A DNA stretch of 19,949 nucleotides from JBEINZ01 sp040377825 (GCA_040377825.1 JBEINZ010000026.1:1-19949); one strand, 5' to 3'. Positions 8,490 to 15,928 are shown, counted from the stretch's first letter. The notes: generated by a model from the sequence alone, not told the origin. Numbers and translations: made by a program.

Positions 8490-8514
8490 TTCTGGCCCGA
8501 AAAGACCACCGTGA

Positions 8515-9849
8515 TCACTTGCCGATGCAGAACTCCCGGAAGATCACGTCCAGCAAATCCTCCGGCCCGATGGCCCCGGTCAATCGCCCAAGCGCGTCCC
8601 CAGCCTGCCGGAGATCCTCCGCGCGCAGCTCAAGCGGCCCCTCGGACCCGCAGGCCGCGCGAAGCCGCGCGGCGGTCTCCACCAGCGCCTCGCGATGGCG
8701 CGCCCGCGCGATCACCGCGTCCTCACCCCGCCCGCAGAGCCGACCCGCGAGGTCGGCAAGCCGCGCCTCTAGCTCCATGAGCCCCTGCCCGGTCACAACG
8801 GACACCGCGAGATCGGCCACTCCCGGTTCGCCGCCAAGATCGAGCTTCGTCCTCACCCGCACCAGCGGCACCGGCCCGAGATCGACGGGCGGCCCGGCGT
8901 CGCCGTTGGATGCCGCATCGGGAGCCACATCGGGGGCCGTCAGCCACAGGATCACGTCCGCGCCAGCCCCACGCAGCCGCGCGCGCCGAATCCCCTCACG
9001 CTCAATCGCGCCGCCGCCCTGGCGTAGGCCAGCCGTATCGACCACGGTCACCGGGTATCCGGCAAGATCGAGCCGCACCTCGATCGGATCGCGCGTCGTC
9101 CCCGGCTCCGGCGTGACGATCGCGGCGTCCCGGCGGGCGAGCGCATTCAAGAGGCTCGATTTGCCGGCATTGGGCGCCCCCAGCAGCACCACTTCGAGCC
9201 CACGCCGCAGGATCTCCCCGCCGCCGGCCCCAACGAGATGCTTGTCGATATCATCAGCCAGCGCCGCCGCGTCCGACCATATCCGATCGGCCACGGACCC
9301 CGGCACATCATCCTCGTCGGGAAAATCGAGCTCGGCCTCAATCAGCGCCCGCATCCGCACGATCCGCGCGCGCCAATCGTCGACCAACCGGCGTAGCGCC
9401 CCGCCGGACTGGGCGACCGCTTGGCGGCGCTGCTGCTCGGTCTCCGCCGCGATCAGGTCCGCAAGCCCTTCGATCGCGGTTAGGTCCAGCTTGCCCGTCA
9501 GGAAGGCCCGTCGCGAAAACTCGCCGGCGTCAGCGCCGCGCAGTCCCGGCATCGCCGCAAGAGCCCCTGTGCAAGCCGCGACCACGGCCGGGCCGCCATG
9601 CACATGCAGCTCCGCCATATCCTCGCCGGTGAAGCTCGCCGGTCCGGGCAACCAAAGGACGAGGCCGCGATCAAGCTCGACACCGGCAAAACGCAGCGTC
9701 CTGAGCGCGGCGTGCCGCGCCGGGGGGAGGGGACCGGTCAACGTTTCGAGAGCGAATCGACTTTGATCGCCGCTGAGCCGCAAGACAGCCACGCCCGAGG
9801 GCAGCCCGCCGGAGGAAAGCGCATAGATCGTGTCTTTATCGGAGCGCAT
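8515..9849 (-). CDS. mnmE: tRNA modification GTPase MnmE (TrmE)
   Basis: GTPase that works with MnmG to modify wobble uridine of tRNA. The product is 444 residues from the ATG at 9849. The N-terminal tetrahydrofolate-binding domain contains GVAVLRLSG and GEDMAELHVHGGPAV; the helical domain follows. The inserted G domain has G1 GAPNAGKSS (residues 224-232), G2 TTRD (251-254), G3 DTAG (271-274) and a G4 that reads TKLD (334-337) where NKxD is the textbook form. The protein ends with FCIGK, the C-terminal motif whose cysteine is conserved and needed for modification. The gene is divergent from the DUF255 gene with 84 bases between starts, and a parS site separates it from mnmG. Confidence 0.97.
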   Translation of the reverse strand: MRSDKDTIYALSSGGLPSGVAVLRLSGDQSRFALETLTGPLPPARHAALRTLRFAGVELDRGLVLWLPGPASFTGEDMAELHVHGGPAVVAACTGALAAMPGLRGADAGEFSRRAFLTGKLDLTAIEGLADLIAAETEQQRRQAVAQSGGALRRLVDDWRARIVRMRALIEAELDFPDEDDVPGSVADRIWSDAAALADDIDKHLVGAGGGEILRRGLEVVLLGAPNAGKSSLLNALARRDAAIVTPEPGTTRDPIEVRLDLAGYPVTVVDTAGLRQGGGAIEREGIRRARLRGAGADVILWLTAPDVAPDAASNGDAGPPVDLGPVPLVRVRTKLDLGGEPGVADLAVSVVTGQGLMELEARLADLAGRLCGRGEDAVIARARHREALVETAARLRAACGSEGPLELRAEDLRQAGDALGRLTGAIGPEDLLDVIFREFCIGK

Positions 9850-9933
9850 CCCGTGTGGCCTTTCCCCGCCGCTCGCCTATGTTACCGCAAGCACGCCGCT
9901 CGCCGCTCGTTCGACAAGACCAGGGATACAAGC
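9850..9933. promoter_or_regulatory. Divergent promoter region, mnmE / DUF255 gene
   Basis: Both genes must start transcription in or beyond this 84-base gap, because they point away from each other. TATGTT at 9878-9883 is a weak -10-like element on the plus strand, without a convincing -35. AGGGA at 9922-9926 is the ribosome binding site of the plus-strand gene. The exact promoters cannot be fixed by eye. Confidence 0.35.
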
Positions 9934-12030
9934 ATGCCGACCGATCCAACAACGCCAAATTTCCCGCCTGAGTCGATGCCCCAGCCGGCGAACGGGGCAG
10001 GGCAGCTCGACATCGCGCCCCCGCGCAACTTGCTCGGCGCGGCCAAGAGCCCTTACCTGCTTCAGCACGCCGACAATCCGGTTCATTGGCGGGTCTGGGG
10101 ACCGGAGGCCTTGGCGGAGGCCCAGTCGACCGGCAAGCCGATCCTGCTTTCGGTCGGCTATGCGGCTTGCCATTGGTGCCATGTGATGGCGCATGAGTCC
10201 TTTGAAGACCCAACCGTGGCGGCGGTGATGAACCGGCTGTTCGTCAACGTCAAGGTCGATCGCGAGGAACGCCCCGATGTCGACCAGATCTATATGGCCG
10301 CGCTGCATGCGCTCGGCCAACAGGGCGGCTGGCCCTTGACGATGTTTCTGACGCCGGCCGGCGCGCCGGTCTGGGGCGGTACCTATTTCCCGAGGGAACC
10401 GCGCTGGGGCCGGCCGGGCTTTATCCAGGTCATGGAGGAACTAGCCCGGCTTTTTCGCGAAGAGCCGGACAGGATCGACGCAAACCGCCAAGCGCTTGAG
10501 GAAGCGCTGCAAGCCCGCGCCCGCTCCGCCGCGCCACTTCATCGCGGCGTGCTCGACGCTGCCGCCGAGCGGCTCCTCACGATGATGGACCCCATGGAAG
10601 GCGGCACCAAGGGCGCGCCGAAGTTTCCGCAAGCCGCGCTCCAGGAGCTTTTGTGGCGCGCCGGTACGCGAACGGGAAACCCGGCCTTCCAGGACTCCGC
10701 ACTTCTGGGGCTCCGCCGCATGGTGCAAGGCGGCATCTACGATCATCTCGGCGGCGGCCTTTCCCGTTATTCGGTCGATGACCACTGGCTCGTGCCGCAT
10801 TTCGAAAAGATGCTCTACGATAATGCCCAGCTGATCGAGCACCTGACGGTCGCGTGGACGGCAACCCGGGACCCACTATTCGCCGAGCGAATCGAGGAGA
10901 CGATCGGCTGGATCGCCCGGGAGATGACGACCCCGGAGGGCGGATTCTGCGCCAGCCTTGATGCCGACAGCGAAGGCCACGAGGGCAAGTTTTATGTCTG
11001 GTCAGCGGCGGAGATCGCGGGCGTTGTTGGCGAGGACACCCGCTTTTTCGCGGCTCATTACGACGTAACGACCGAGGGAAACTGGGAGGGAAGCAACATC
11101 CTCAATCGGTCCGCCCGGCCGAATCGGCTCGATGAAGCCGGCGAGGCGAGGCTCGCCTTCTGTCGGGCAAAGTTGCTGTCCTGCCGCGCCGGCCGTGTGC
11201 GTCCGGGGCTCGATGACAAGGTGCTCGCCGATTGGAACGGTCTCGCTATTGCGGCGATTGCCCAGGCCGCCACGGTGTTCGCGCGACCCGACTGGCTGGA
11301 TCTCGCGCTCAAGGTCTATGGCTTCGTCCGCAAGGTCATGACCCGCCACGGCCGCCTTGGCCACTGCTGGCGAGACGGGGCTCTGATCTTTCCAGGCCTT
11401 TCGTCGGATCACGCGGCGATGGCGAAGGCGGCCATCGCGCTTCATGCGGCGACAGGTGAGGGCGGATACCTCGACGACGCCGAGCGCTGGGCCGATATGC
11501 TCGACACGCACTATGCCGATCAAGACGGCGGTGGCTATTTCCTGACCGCCGACGACGCGCAGGCGCTGATCATCAGGCCGAAATCGCCGCTCGACGAAGC
11601 AACGCCGAACCCCAACGGTGTCATGGCCGAGGTCCTGGTCCGCCTTTGGAGCTTGACCGGCAAGGATATCTATCGCGCCCGCGCGGATCGCGTGCTGTCC
11701 GCCTTCTCTGGCGATATGCTCTCGAATGTTTTCGGCACGGCTTCGCTTCTGAACGCGTTGGATACGCGGCTTGCGCCAACCGAGATCGTCATCGTTGCAC
11801 CGGCCGGGACCGATCTTTCCGCGCTCCGGCGTGTCGCGGCCGGCGCGAGCGACAGGCGGACCATCGTGCTTTTGTGCCAGGATACAGGAAGCTTGCCCAG
11901 CGATCACCCGGCGCATGGCCGACCGGCCGTCGATGGCAGACCAACCGCCTATCTCTGTCGGGCGAGCACATGCTCGCTTCCGGTCACCGAAGCGTCGGAC
12001 CTTGGCGATCTTTTGTCCACGGGTGCGTGA
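9934..12030 (+). CDS. Thioredoxin-domain protein of the DUF255/YyaL family
   Basis: A 698-residue protein of unknown cellular role. The N-terminus starts with a low-complexity, proline-rich stretch, then NLLGAAKSPYLLQHADNPVHW (about residues 32-52) and GYAACHWCHVMAHESF, a thioredoxin-fold active site CHWC with cysteines at 79 and 82. WPLTMFLTPAGAPVWGGTYF is characteristic of DUF255. The C-terminal two thirds (GGIYDHLGGGLSRYSVDDHWLVPHFEKML, DADSEGHEGKFYVW, LADWNGLAI) belong to an alpha/alpha toroid fold shared with N-acylglucosamine 2-epimerase-like proteins. The start is set by AGGGA seven bases before the ATG at 9934. There is no signal peptide, so the protein is probably cytoplasmic. It converges on rho and is divergent from mnmE; neither neighbour reveals a substrate. 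The family is widespread, but its function is not established. Confidence 0.9.
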   Translation: MPTDPTTPNFPPESMPQPANGAGQLDIAPPRNLLGAAKSPYLLQHADNPVHWRVWGPEALAEAQSTGKPILLSVGYAACHWCHVMAHESFEDPTVAAVMNRLFVNVKVDREERPDVDQIYMAALHALGQQGGWPLTMFLTPAGAPVWGGTYFPREPRWGRPGFIQVMEELARLFREEPDRIDANRQALEEALQARARSAAPLHRGVLDAAAERLLTMMDPMEGGTKGAPKFPQAALQELLWRAGTRTGNPAFQDSALLGLRRMVQGGIYDHLGGGLSRYSVDDHWLVPHFEKMLYDNAQLIEHLTVAWTATRDPLFAERIEETIGWIAREMTTPEGGFCASLDADSEGHEGKFYVWSAAEIAGVVGEDTRFFAAHYDVTTEGNWEGSNILNRSARPNRLDEAGEARLAFCRAKLLSCRAGRVRPGLDDKVLADWNGLAIAAIAQAATVFARPDWLDLALKVYGFVRKVMTRHGRLGHCWRDGALIFPGLSSDHAAMAKAAIALHAATGEGGYLDDAERWADMLDTHYADQDGGGYFLTADDAQALIIRPKSPLDEATPNPNGVMAEVLVRLWSLTGKDIYRARADRVLSAFSGDMLSNVFGTASLLNALDTRLAPTEIVIVAPAGTDLSALRRVAAGASDRRTIVLLCQDTGSLPSDHPAHGRPAVDGRPTAYLCRASTCSLPVTEASDLGDLLSTGA

Positions 12031-12067
12031 GGCGCCGGTCAGGCGCGGGGCCGTTGCGTGGATATCG

Positions 12068-12083
12068 AGTGTCACGTGAAACG
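12068..12083. promoter_or_regulatory. Degenerate parS-like site
   Basis: AGTGTCACGTGAAACG matches TGTTTCACGTGAAACA at 13 of 16 positions, with an intact CACGTGAAAC right half and a damaged left arm. It is intergenic. It may be a weak ParB site or a decayed copy. Confidence 0.45.
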
Positions 12084-12248
12084 CGGGAGGTCGAGTTCCG
12101 TCTTCCGACACTTTCAGCGTCGGAGCGTGCCGGACCCGAATATATCGGATCCGAATCGAACCACCTTGAGGCGCGGCGGCGGCGCGTTCCGGCCTTGGGC
12201 ACAGGCAACGCCGGCCGACCTAGCGGCCACCATTCCCGCTCAACCAAA

Positions 12249-12277
12249 CGGCCGTGCGGGACCGCGTGCCCCGGCCG
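12249..12277 (-). terminator. Possible rho terminator hairpin
   Basis: CGGCCG at 12249-12254 can pair with CGGCCG at 12272-12277, with an inner GGG/CCC pairing (12258-12260 with 12269-12271). It begins six bases past the rho stop on the minus strand and is followed by TTTGGTTG. The structure is GC-rich but the T-run is poor, so termination by this element is uncertain. Confidence 0.3.
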
Positions 12278-12283
12278 TCGGCC

Positions 12284-13549
12284 TCACGTATTCATCGAGT
12301 CGAAGAAATCGCCATTGGTTTTGGTCTGCCGCAGCTTGTCGAGCAAGAACTCGATGGCGTCGACCGTGCCCATCGGCGTCAAAATCCGCCGCAGGACATA
12401 GGTCTTCTTCAGAACGTCGGAGGGCACGAGCAGCTCTTCCTTGCGGGTGCCCGAGCGGCCGATATCCATTGACGGGAATGTCCGCTTATCGGCGACCTTG
12501 CGGTCGAGGATCAATTCGGAGTTACCCGTTCCCTTGAACTCCTCGAAGATCACTTCGTCCATGCGGCTGCCGGTATCGATCAGCGCCGTGGCAATGATCG
12601 TTAGCGAGCCGCCTTCCTCGATGTTGCGCGCCGCGCCAAAGAAGCGCTTCGGCCGTTGCAAGGCATTGGCGTCGACACCGCCGGTCAGCACCTTGCCGGA
12701 AGAGGGGACCACCGTGTTGTAGGCGCGGCCGAGACGCGTGATCGAATCAAGCAAGATCACCACGTCGCGGCCGTGTTCGACCAGCCGCTTGGCCTTCTCG
12801 ATGATCATCTCGGCGACCTGGACATGGCGCGACGCCGGCTCGTCGAAGGTCGAGGACACGACCTCACCCTTCACCGTCCGCTGCATGTCCGTCACTTCTT
12901 CCGGCCGCTCGTCGATCAGGAGAACGATCAGATAGCATTCCGGATGGTTCGAGGTGATCGAACGCGCGATATTCTGCAGGAGCACGGTCTTGCCAGTGCG
13001 CGGCGGGGCGACGATCAGCGCGCGCTGGCCCTTGCCGAGCGGGGCAACGATGTCGATGACACGCGCCGACATGTCCTTCGACACCGGCTCATCCAGCTCC
13101 ATCTTGAAGCGTTCGTCGGGATAAAGCGGCGTCAAATTGTCGAAATGGACCTTGTGGCGTGCCTTGTCCGGATCTTCGAAATTGATCGTGTTGACCTTAA
13201 GAAGCGCGAAATAGCGCTCGCCTTCCTTCGGGCTGCGAATATGGCCTTCGACCGTATCGCCCGTGCGCAGCGAAAAGCGCCGGATCTGGGATGGCGACAC
13301 ATAAATGTCGTCCGGACCAGGGAGATAATTCGCATCTGGAGACCTGAGAAAACCAAATCCGTCCTGAAGGACTTCGACGACGCCTTCGCCGATAATCTCT
13401 ACATCCTGTGAGGCCAGCTGCTTTAAGATCGCAAACATCAGCTCTTGCTTGCGCATCGTACTCGCATTCTCGACCTCAAGTTCCTCGGCAAAAGCGAGAA
13501 GCTCTGTCGGAGATTTGACCTTAAGGTCCTGTAGTTTCAATTGCTGCAT
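12284..13549 (-). CDS. rho: Transcription termination factor Rho
   Basis: Hexameric RNA helicase that terminates untranslated transcripts. The product is 421 residues from the ATG at 13549, beginning MQQLKLQDLKVKSPTELL; this matches the usual alphaproteobacterial N-terminus, whereas the 29 further codons open upstream (to 13636) look unrelated. No strong Shine-Dalgarno sequence precedes it. The N-terminal helix bundle is followed by the cold-shock-like RNA-binding domain (GFGFLRSPDANYLPGPDDIYVS, about residues 64-85). The Walker A APPRTGKTVLL lies at about 181-191, and LIDERPEEVTDM and VVILLDSITRLGRAYN follow. The R-loop and Q-loop regions and the C-terminal FLLDKLRQTKTN complete a full-length Rho. 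It lies downstream of hemE-hemJ on the same strand, but a gap of about 580 bases and a candidate promoter suggest an own transcript. Confidence 0.97.
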   Translation of the reverse strand: MQQLKLQDLKVKSPTELLAFAEELEVENASTMRKQELMFAILKQLASQDVEIIGEGVVEVLQDGFGFLRSPDANYLPGPDDIYVSPSQIRRFSLRTGDTVEGHIRSPKEGERYFALLKVNTINFEDPDKARHKVHFDNLTPLYPDERFKMELDEPVSKDMSARVIDIVAPLGKGQRALIVAPPRTGKTVLLQNIARSITSNHPECYLIVLLIDERPEEVTDMQRTVKGEVVSSTFDEPASRHVQVAEMIIEKAKRLVEHGRDVVILLDSITRLGRAYNTVVPSSGKVLTGGVDANALQRPKRFFGAARNIEEGGSLTIIATALIDTGSRMDEVIFEEFKGTGNSELILDRKVADKRTFPSMDIGRSGTRKEELLVPSDVLKKTYVLRRILTPMGTVDAIEFLLDKLRQTKTNGDFFDSMNT

Positions 13550-14129
13550 CTGAGAGAGTCTTTCGGGACTATTCGAGGTGGGTACGGTGGCGGTTGCGAA
13601 ATAGCCGTAAACATCGAGCGCTGTTGCCAAGACCACCGTCTTGGTTTGGATGCTCGTGCCTTATTTCGTCTTCCGATACGCTCGTTTCCGGACGACGGAT
13701 ACTTCTAGTGACAGAAGGCGTCTCGTCGACGTCATCGGCGCTTGCTTAAGAACGCCTCGACCGAAGACTTACGATCGAGGCCACCGTCATGACAAAGCAT
13801 GTGTTTGGATTACAATGGTTCCGCTACAACGGAAACACTCCAAACCGAAACTTCGGTTCATGCGAAAGGCCGTCCGAACCTTGCACGACACGAGACACGA
13901 GCGGGAAATTCAGACGAAGCGGCGGAGTTGAACCCCTGCCGCGATGGTTTGGCATAACGAACGCCGAAAACCAGTCTGTTTTCTTGAGAGGTAAATCTTT
14001 GTAGACGCGGATTTGGATTCGGACAAGCCCCCGCCGACAACGAATTCGCATCTCTCCGACCGTGGGTCCAACGCTTCGGCACTCGTTGAGTTCCCGCCAC
14101 AGCTGTTAAGGGGCGATGTCGAGGGGCGG
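13550..14129 (-). other. Gene-free rho upstream region, probable long 5' leader
   Basis: About 580 bases with no convincing coding gene. Several structures are visible. A nested stem is made of GTTTGGA (13803-13809) with TCCAAAC (13839-13845), enclosing TTCCG (13819-13823) with CGGAA (13830-13834). AACCGAA-AC-TTCGGTT lies at 13843-13858, sharing bases with the outer stem so that the two could be alternative pairings. CCTCGA (13755-13760) pairs with TCGAGG (13775-13780), with two more pairs inside. A 43-codon minus-strand frame ends at 13824 and could be a leader peptide, but nothing supports it beyond its being open. Long rho leaders with autoregulation are known in E. coli; here this is inference. 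Confidence 0.5.
13998..14026 (-). promoter_or_regulatory. Candidate promoter for rho
   Basis: On the minus strand TTGTCC (14021-14026) and TACAAA (13998-14003) are separated by exactly 17 bases; each matches four of six positions of the sigma-70 consensus. Transcription would start near 13990, giving a leader of about 440 bases before the rho ATG. This is only a pattern match. Confidence 0.35.
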
Positions 14130-14687
14130 TCAGAACGGCTTAACAATGACCAGAATGACAATGCCGATCATCAAGAGCGCCGGCGCCTCATTCATGATCC
14201 GCCAATAGCGTTGCGAACGTTGATTGCGGTCTTCGGCGAAGGCGCGGACCGAGGCCGAGAAATAGCCGTGGACACCGGAAAGGATCAAGACAAGTGCAAG
14301 CTTGGCATGAAGCCAGTCACCATGGAAGCGATAGAGGTCCCAGGCGAGCCAGAGGCCCAACGCCCAGGACACCACCATGGCGGGGTTGATGATGATCCTC
14401 AGAAGCCGCCGCTCCATACCCTTGAGGAGTTCAGATTCCGGCGAGCCGATTTTCACGGTGCAGTGATTGACGAAGAGGCGCGGCAGATAGAGCAGGCCCG
14501 CCATCCAGGAGATAACCGCGATCACGTGGAGTGCTTTCATCCAATCATTGAATTGATTTGGGGACGACCAGGCGAGCAGACCAAACAGCGCGACCGTGAT
14601 CAAGATCGCGACGACGGCTCGCAGCGCGACGGTTCTGCTAGCGGACTTCATCGGGATTCTGTTTTGAGAAAGCTCAGCATCATTCAT
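14130..14687 (-). CDS. hemJ: Protoporphyrinogen IX oxidase HemJ
   Basis: Inner-membrane enzyme of the HemJ (UPF0093) type that oxidises protoporphyrinogen IX to protoporphyrin IX in haem synthesis. The product is 185 residues. Membrane segments appear near residues 22-40, 53-71, 101-117, 127-146 and 168-183. Conserved family residues are visible: His54 in KALHVIAVISWMAGLLYLPR and Lys129 in WLHAKLALVLILSGVHGY. The ATG at 14687 follows the hemE stop after three bases, with AGGG in the end of hemE as a possible ribosome site, so hemE and hemJ form a tight operon of two haem enzymes. The N-terminal 15 residues before the first helix are somewhat long, and a later ATG at codon 13 cannot be excluded. 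Confidence 0.93.
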   Translation of the reverse strand: MNDAELSQNRIPMKSASRTVALRAVVAILITVALFGLLAWSSPNQFNDWMKALHVIAVISWMAGLLYLPRLFVNHCTVKIGSPESELLKGMERRLLRIIINPAMVVSWALGLWLAWDLYRFHGDWLHAKLALVLILSGVHGYFSASVRAFAEDRNQRSQRYWRIMNEAPALLMIGIVILVIVKPF

Positions 14688-14690
14688 GGC

Positions 14691-15746
14691 TCAAACCCTA
14701 TGCGCGGACCGCACCCGCTCGACGAGACGGCCGACCGTCTCTGGATCGGCCTCCGGCGTAATACCATGTCCTAGATTGAAGATCAGGCGGCCGCCACCGA
14801 GCGTTTCAAGGATTCGATCGACACCCTCGTCGAGCGCCGCACCGCCGACGATGACACGCATTGGATCGAGATTACCCTGAACCGCAACCTTCGGCTGCAG
14901 CCGATCCCGGGCATGATCGAGCGGCATCGTCCAATCCATGCCGATGGCGTCAACCCCTGTTGCGTCCACGAAGGCCTCGAGCGCCGCGCTGGCACCCTTT
15001 GGGAAGCCGATGATCCGGGCTTGCGGATGTCGCGCCCGGACGCCGGCGACGATCGTCTTTGTCGGCGCCACCACCCAGCGGGCGAACTCCGCCTCGTCGA
15101 GGACCCCCGCCCAGGTATCGAAAATCTGCACTGCGTCGGCGCCCGCGTCGATCTGGCGGCAAAGATAATCGATCGAGGCGTTGGCCAATAGGTCGATCAG
15201 TTTGGCGAACCGCTCGGGATGCCTCAGCGCGGCCTTGCGGGCGGGAGCCTGATCGGGCGTGCCTCGGCCCGCGATCATGTAAGACGCGACTGTCCAGGGC
15301 GCCCCACAGAAGCCTAGGAGGGTCGTCTCATCAGGCAGCGCGGCTCGGATGGAAGCGATCGCCTCGAAAACCGGGGCGAGGTGGGTCAGAACCCGACCGG
15401 GATCGAGCGCCTCGATCCGATCGAGATCCAACGGGTTGAGAAGCGGGCCCTCGCCCTCCGAGAAGCGAACCTTTTGGCCGAGCGCGTCCGGAATGACAAG
15501 GATATCGCTGAACAGGATCGCCGCATCGAAGCCATATCGGCGGATCGGCTGGAGCGTCACTTCGGTCGCTAACTTCGGTGTGTAGCAAAGATCGAGAAAT
15601 CCCCCGGCCTCGGCGCGCGCCGCTCGGTACTCCGGCAGGTAGCGGCCGGCTTGGCGCATGACCCAAATCGGGGGTGGGAAGATCACCTCGCCCGCCAGCA
15701 CTCGCATCAACCGCCGCTCGCCGAGCTTCACCCGAGATCCCTCCAC
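14691..15746 (-). CDS. hemE: Uroporphyrinogen decarboxylase
   Basis: Cytoplasmic enzyme that removes four carboxyl groups from uroporphyrinogen III to give coproporphyrinogen III. The product is 351 residues. The signature PPPIWVMRQAGRYLPEYR lies at residues 24-41, and YGFDAAILFSDILVIPDALG carries the catalytic aspartate. FCGAPWTVASYMIAG, DTWAGVLDEAEF, DWTMPLDHAR and VQGNLDP follow in the expected order. I use the GTG at 15746 because GGGAG lies five bases upstream; another GTG at codon 6 and an ATG at codon 14 are alternatives that shorten the N-terminus. The gene reads away from the candidate oriC, as hemE does in Caulobacter and Rickettsia, and leads into hemJ. Confidence 0.97.
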   Translation of the reverse strand: MEGSRVKLGERRLMRVLAGEVIFPPPIWVMRQAGRYLPEYRAARAEAGGFLDLCYTPKLATEVTLQPIRRYGFDAAILFSDILVIPDALGQKVRFSEGEGPLLNPLDLDRIEALDPGRVLTHLAPVFEAIASIRAALPDETTLLGFCGAPWTVASYMIAGRGTPDQAPARKAALRHPERFAKLIDLLANASIDYLCRQIDAGADAVQIFDTWAGVLDEAEFARWVVAPTKTIVAGVRARHPQARIIGFPKGASAALEAFVDATGVDAIGMDWTMPLDHARDRLQPKVAVQGNLDPMRVIVGGAALDEGVDRILETLGGGRLIFNLGHGITPEADPETVGRLVERVRSAHRV

Positions 15747-15835
15747 CGAAGCTCCCTTCTATAAAACTTTTTGAAGATAAGGATTCTGATTTGACTCTTT
15801 GCCGGTGGATTACCGGGATCCTTGGCTCTCCACAA

Positions 15836-15851
15836 TGACTCACGTGGAACA
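15836..15851. promoter_or_regulatory. parS-like half-degenerate site in oriC candidate
   Basis: TGACTCACGTGGAACA matches TGTTCCACGTGGAACA at 13 of 16 positions; the right half CACGTGGAACA is perfect, and the three mismatches are all in the left arm. It is 7.4 kb from the perfect site at 8474. Confidence 0.5.
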
Positions 15852-15928
15852 TCGCTTAAACGGCAACGCCAAGGGTAACACAAACGGCAACATCGTCGCA
15901 TTTGAGGGAAACATCGGGTTCATATCGG

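Larger units (their letters stand above)
12031..12283. other. Convergent intergenic region, DUF255 gene / rho
   Basis: This stretch between two converging genes contains hairpin candidates: GCGCC-GGTCA-GGCGC just after the DUF255 stop (12032-12046), TCCGAC-N9-GTCGGA (12104-12124), and the rho-side structure listed separately. It also holds a degenerate parS-like element (12068-12083) and two related copies of a short motif: CGGACCCGAAT at 12131-12141 and CGGATCCGAATCG at 12146-12158. No open reading frame here looks coding, and none of the hairpins has a good T-tract. Confidence 0.45.

Noticed and set aside
8519..9766. Long plus-strand open frame of 415 codons opposite mnmE.
   Set aside because: It is a serine-, arginine- and proline-rich shadow of the GC-rich mnmE gene, without domains; MnmE on the other strand is complete.
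9598..9933. Upstream extension of the DUF255 reading frame over the start of mnmE.
   Set aside because: It lies antisense to the conserved MnmE N-terminal domain, and AGGGA seven bases before the ATG at 9934 fixes the start.
13550..13636. In-frame 29-codon N-terminal extension of Rho.
   Set aside because: Known alphaproteobacterial Rho proteins begin close to the chosen start (M-x-x-x-KLQ-L), and the extension has no family similarity or clear ribosome site.
13900..13945. T-loop-like GGGGTTCAACTCC on the minus strand, suggesting a tmRNA or tRNA 3' end.
   Set aside because: The flanking bases do not form a 5-bp T-stem, no acceptor partner or CCA end is present, and no tag-peptide reading frame of the ssrA type is visible on either strand.
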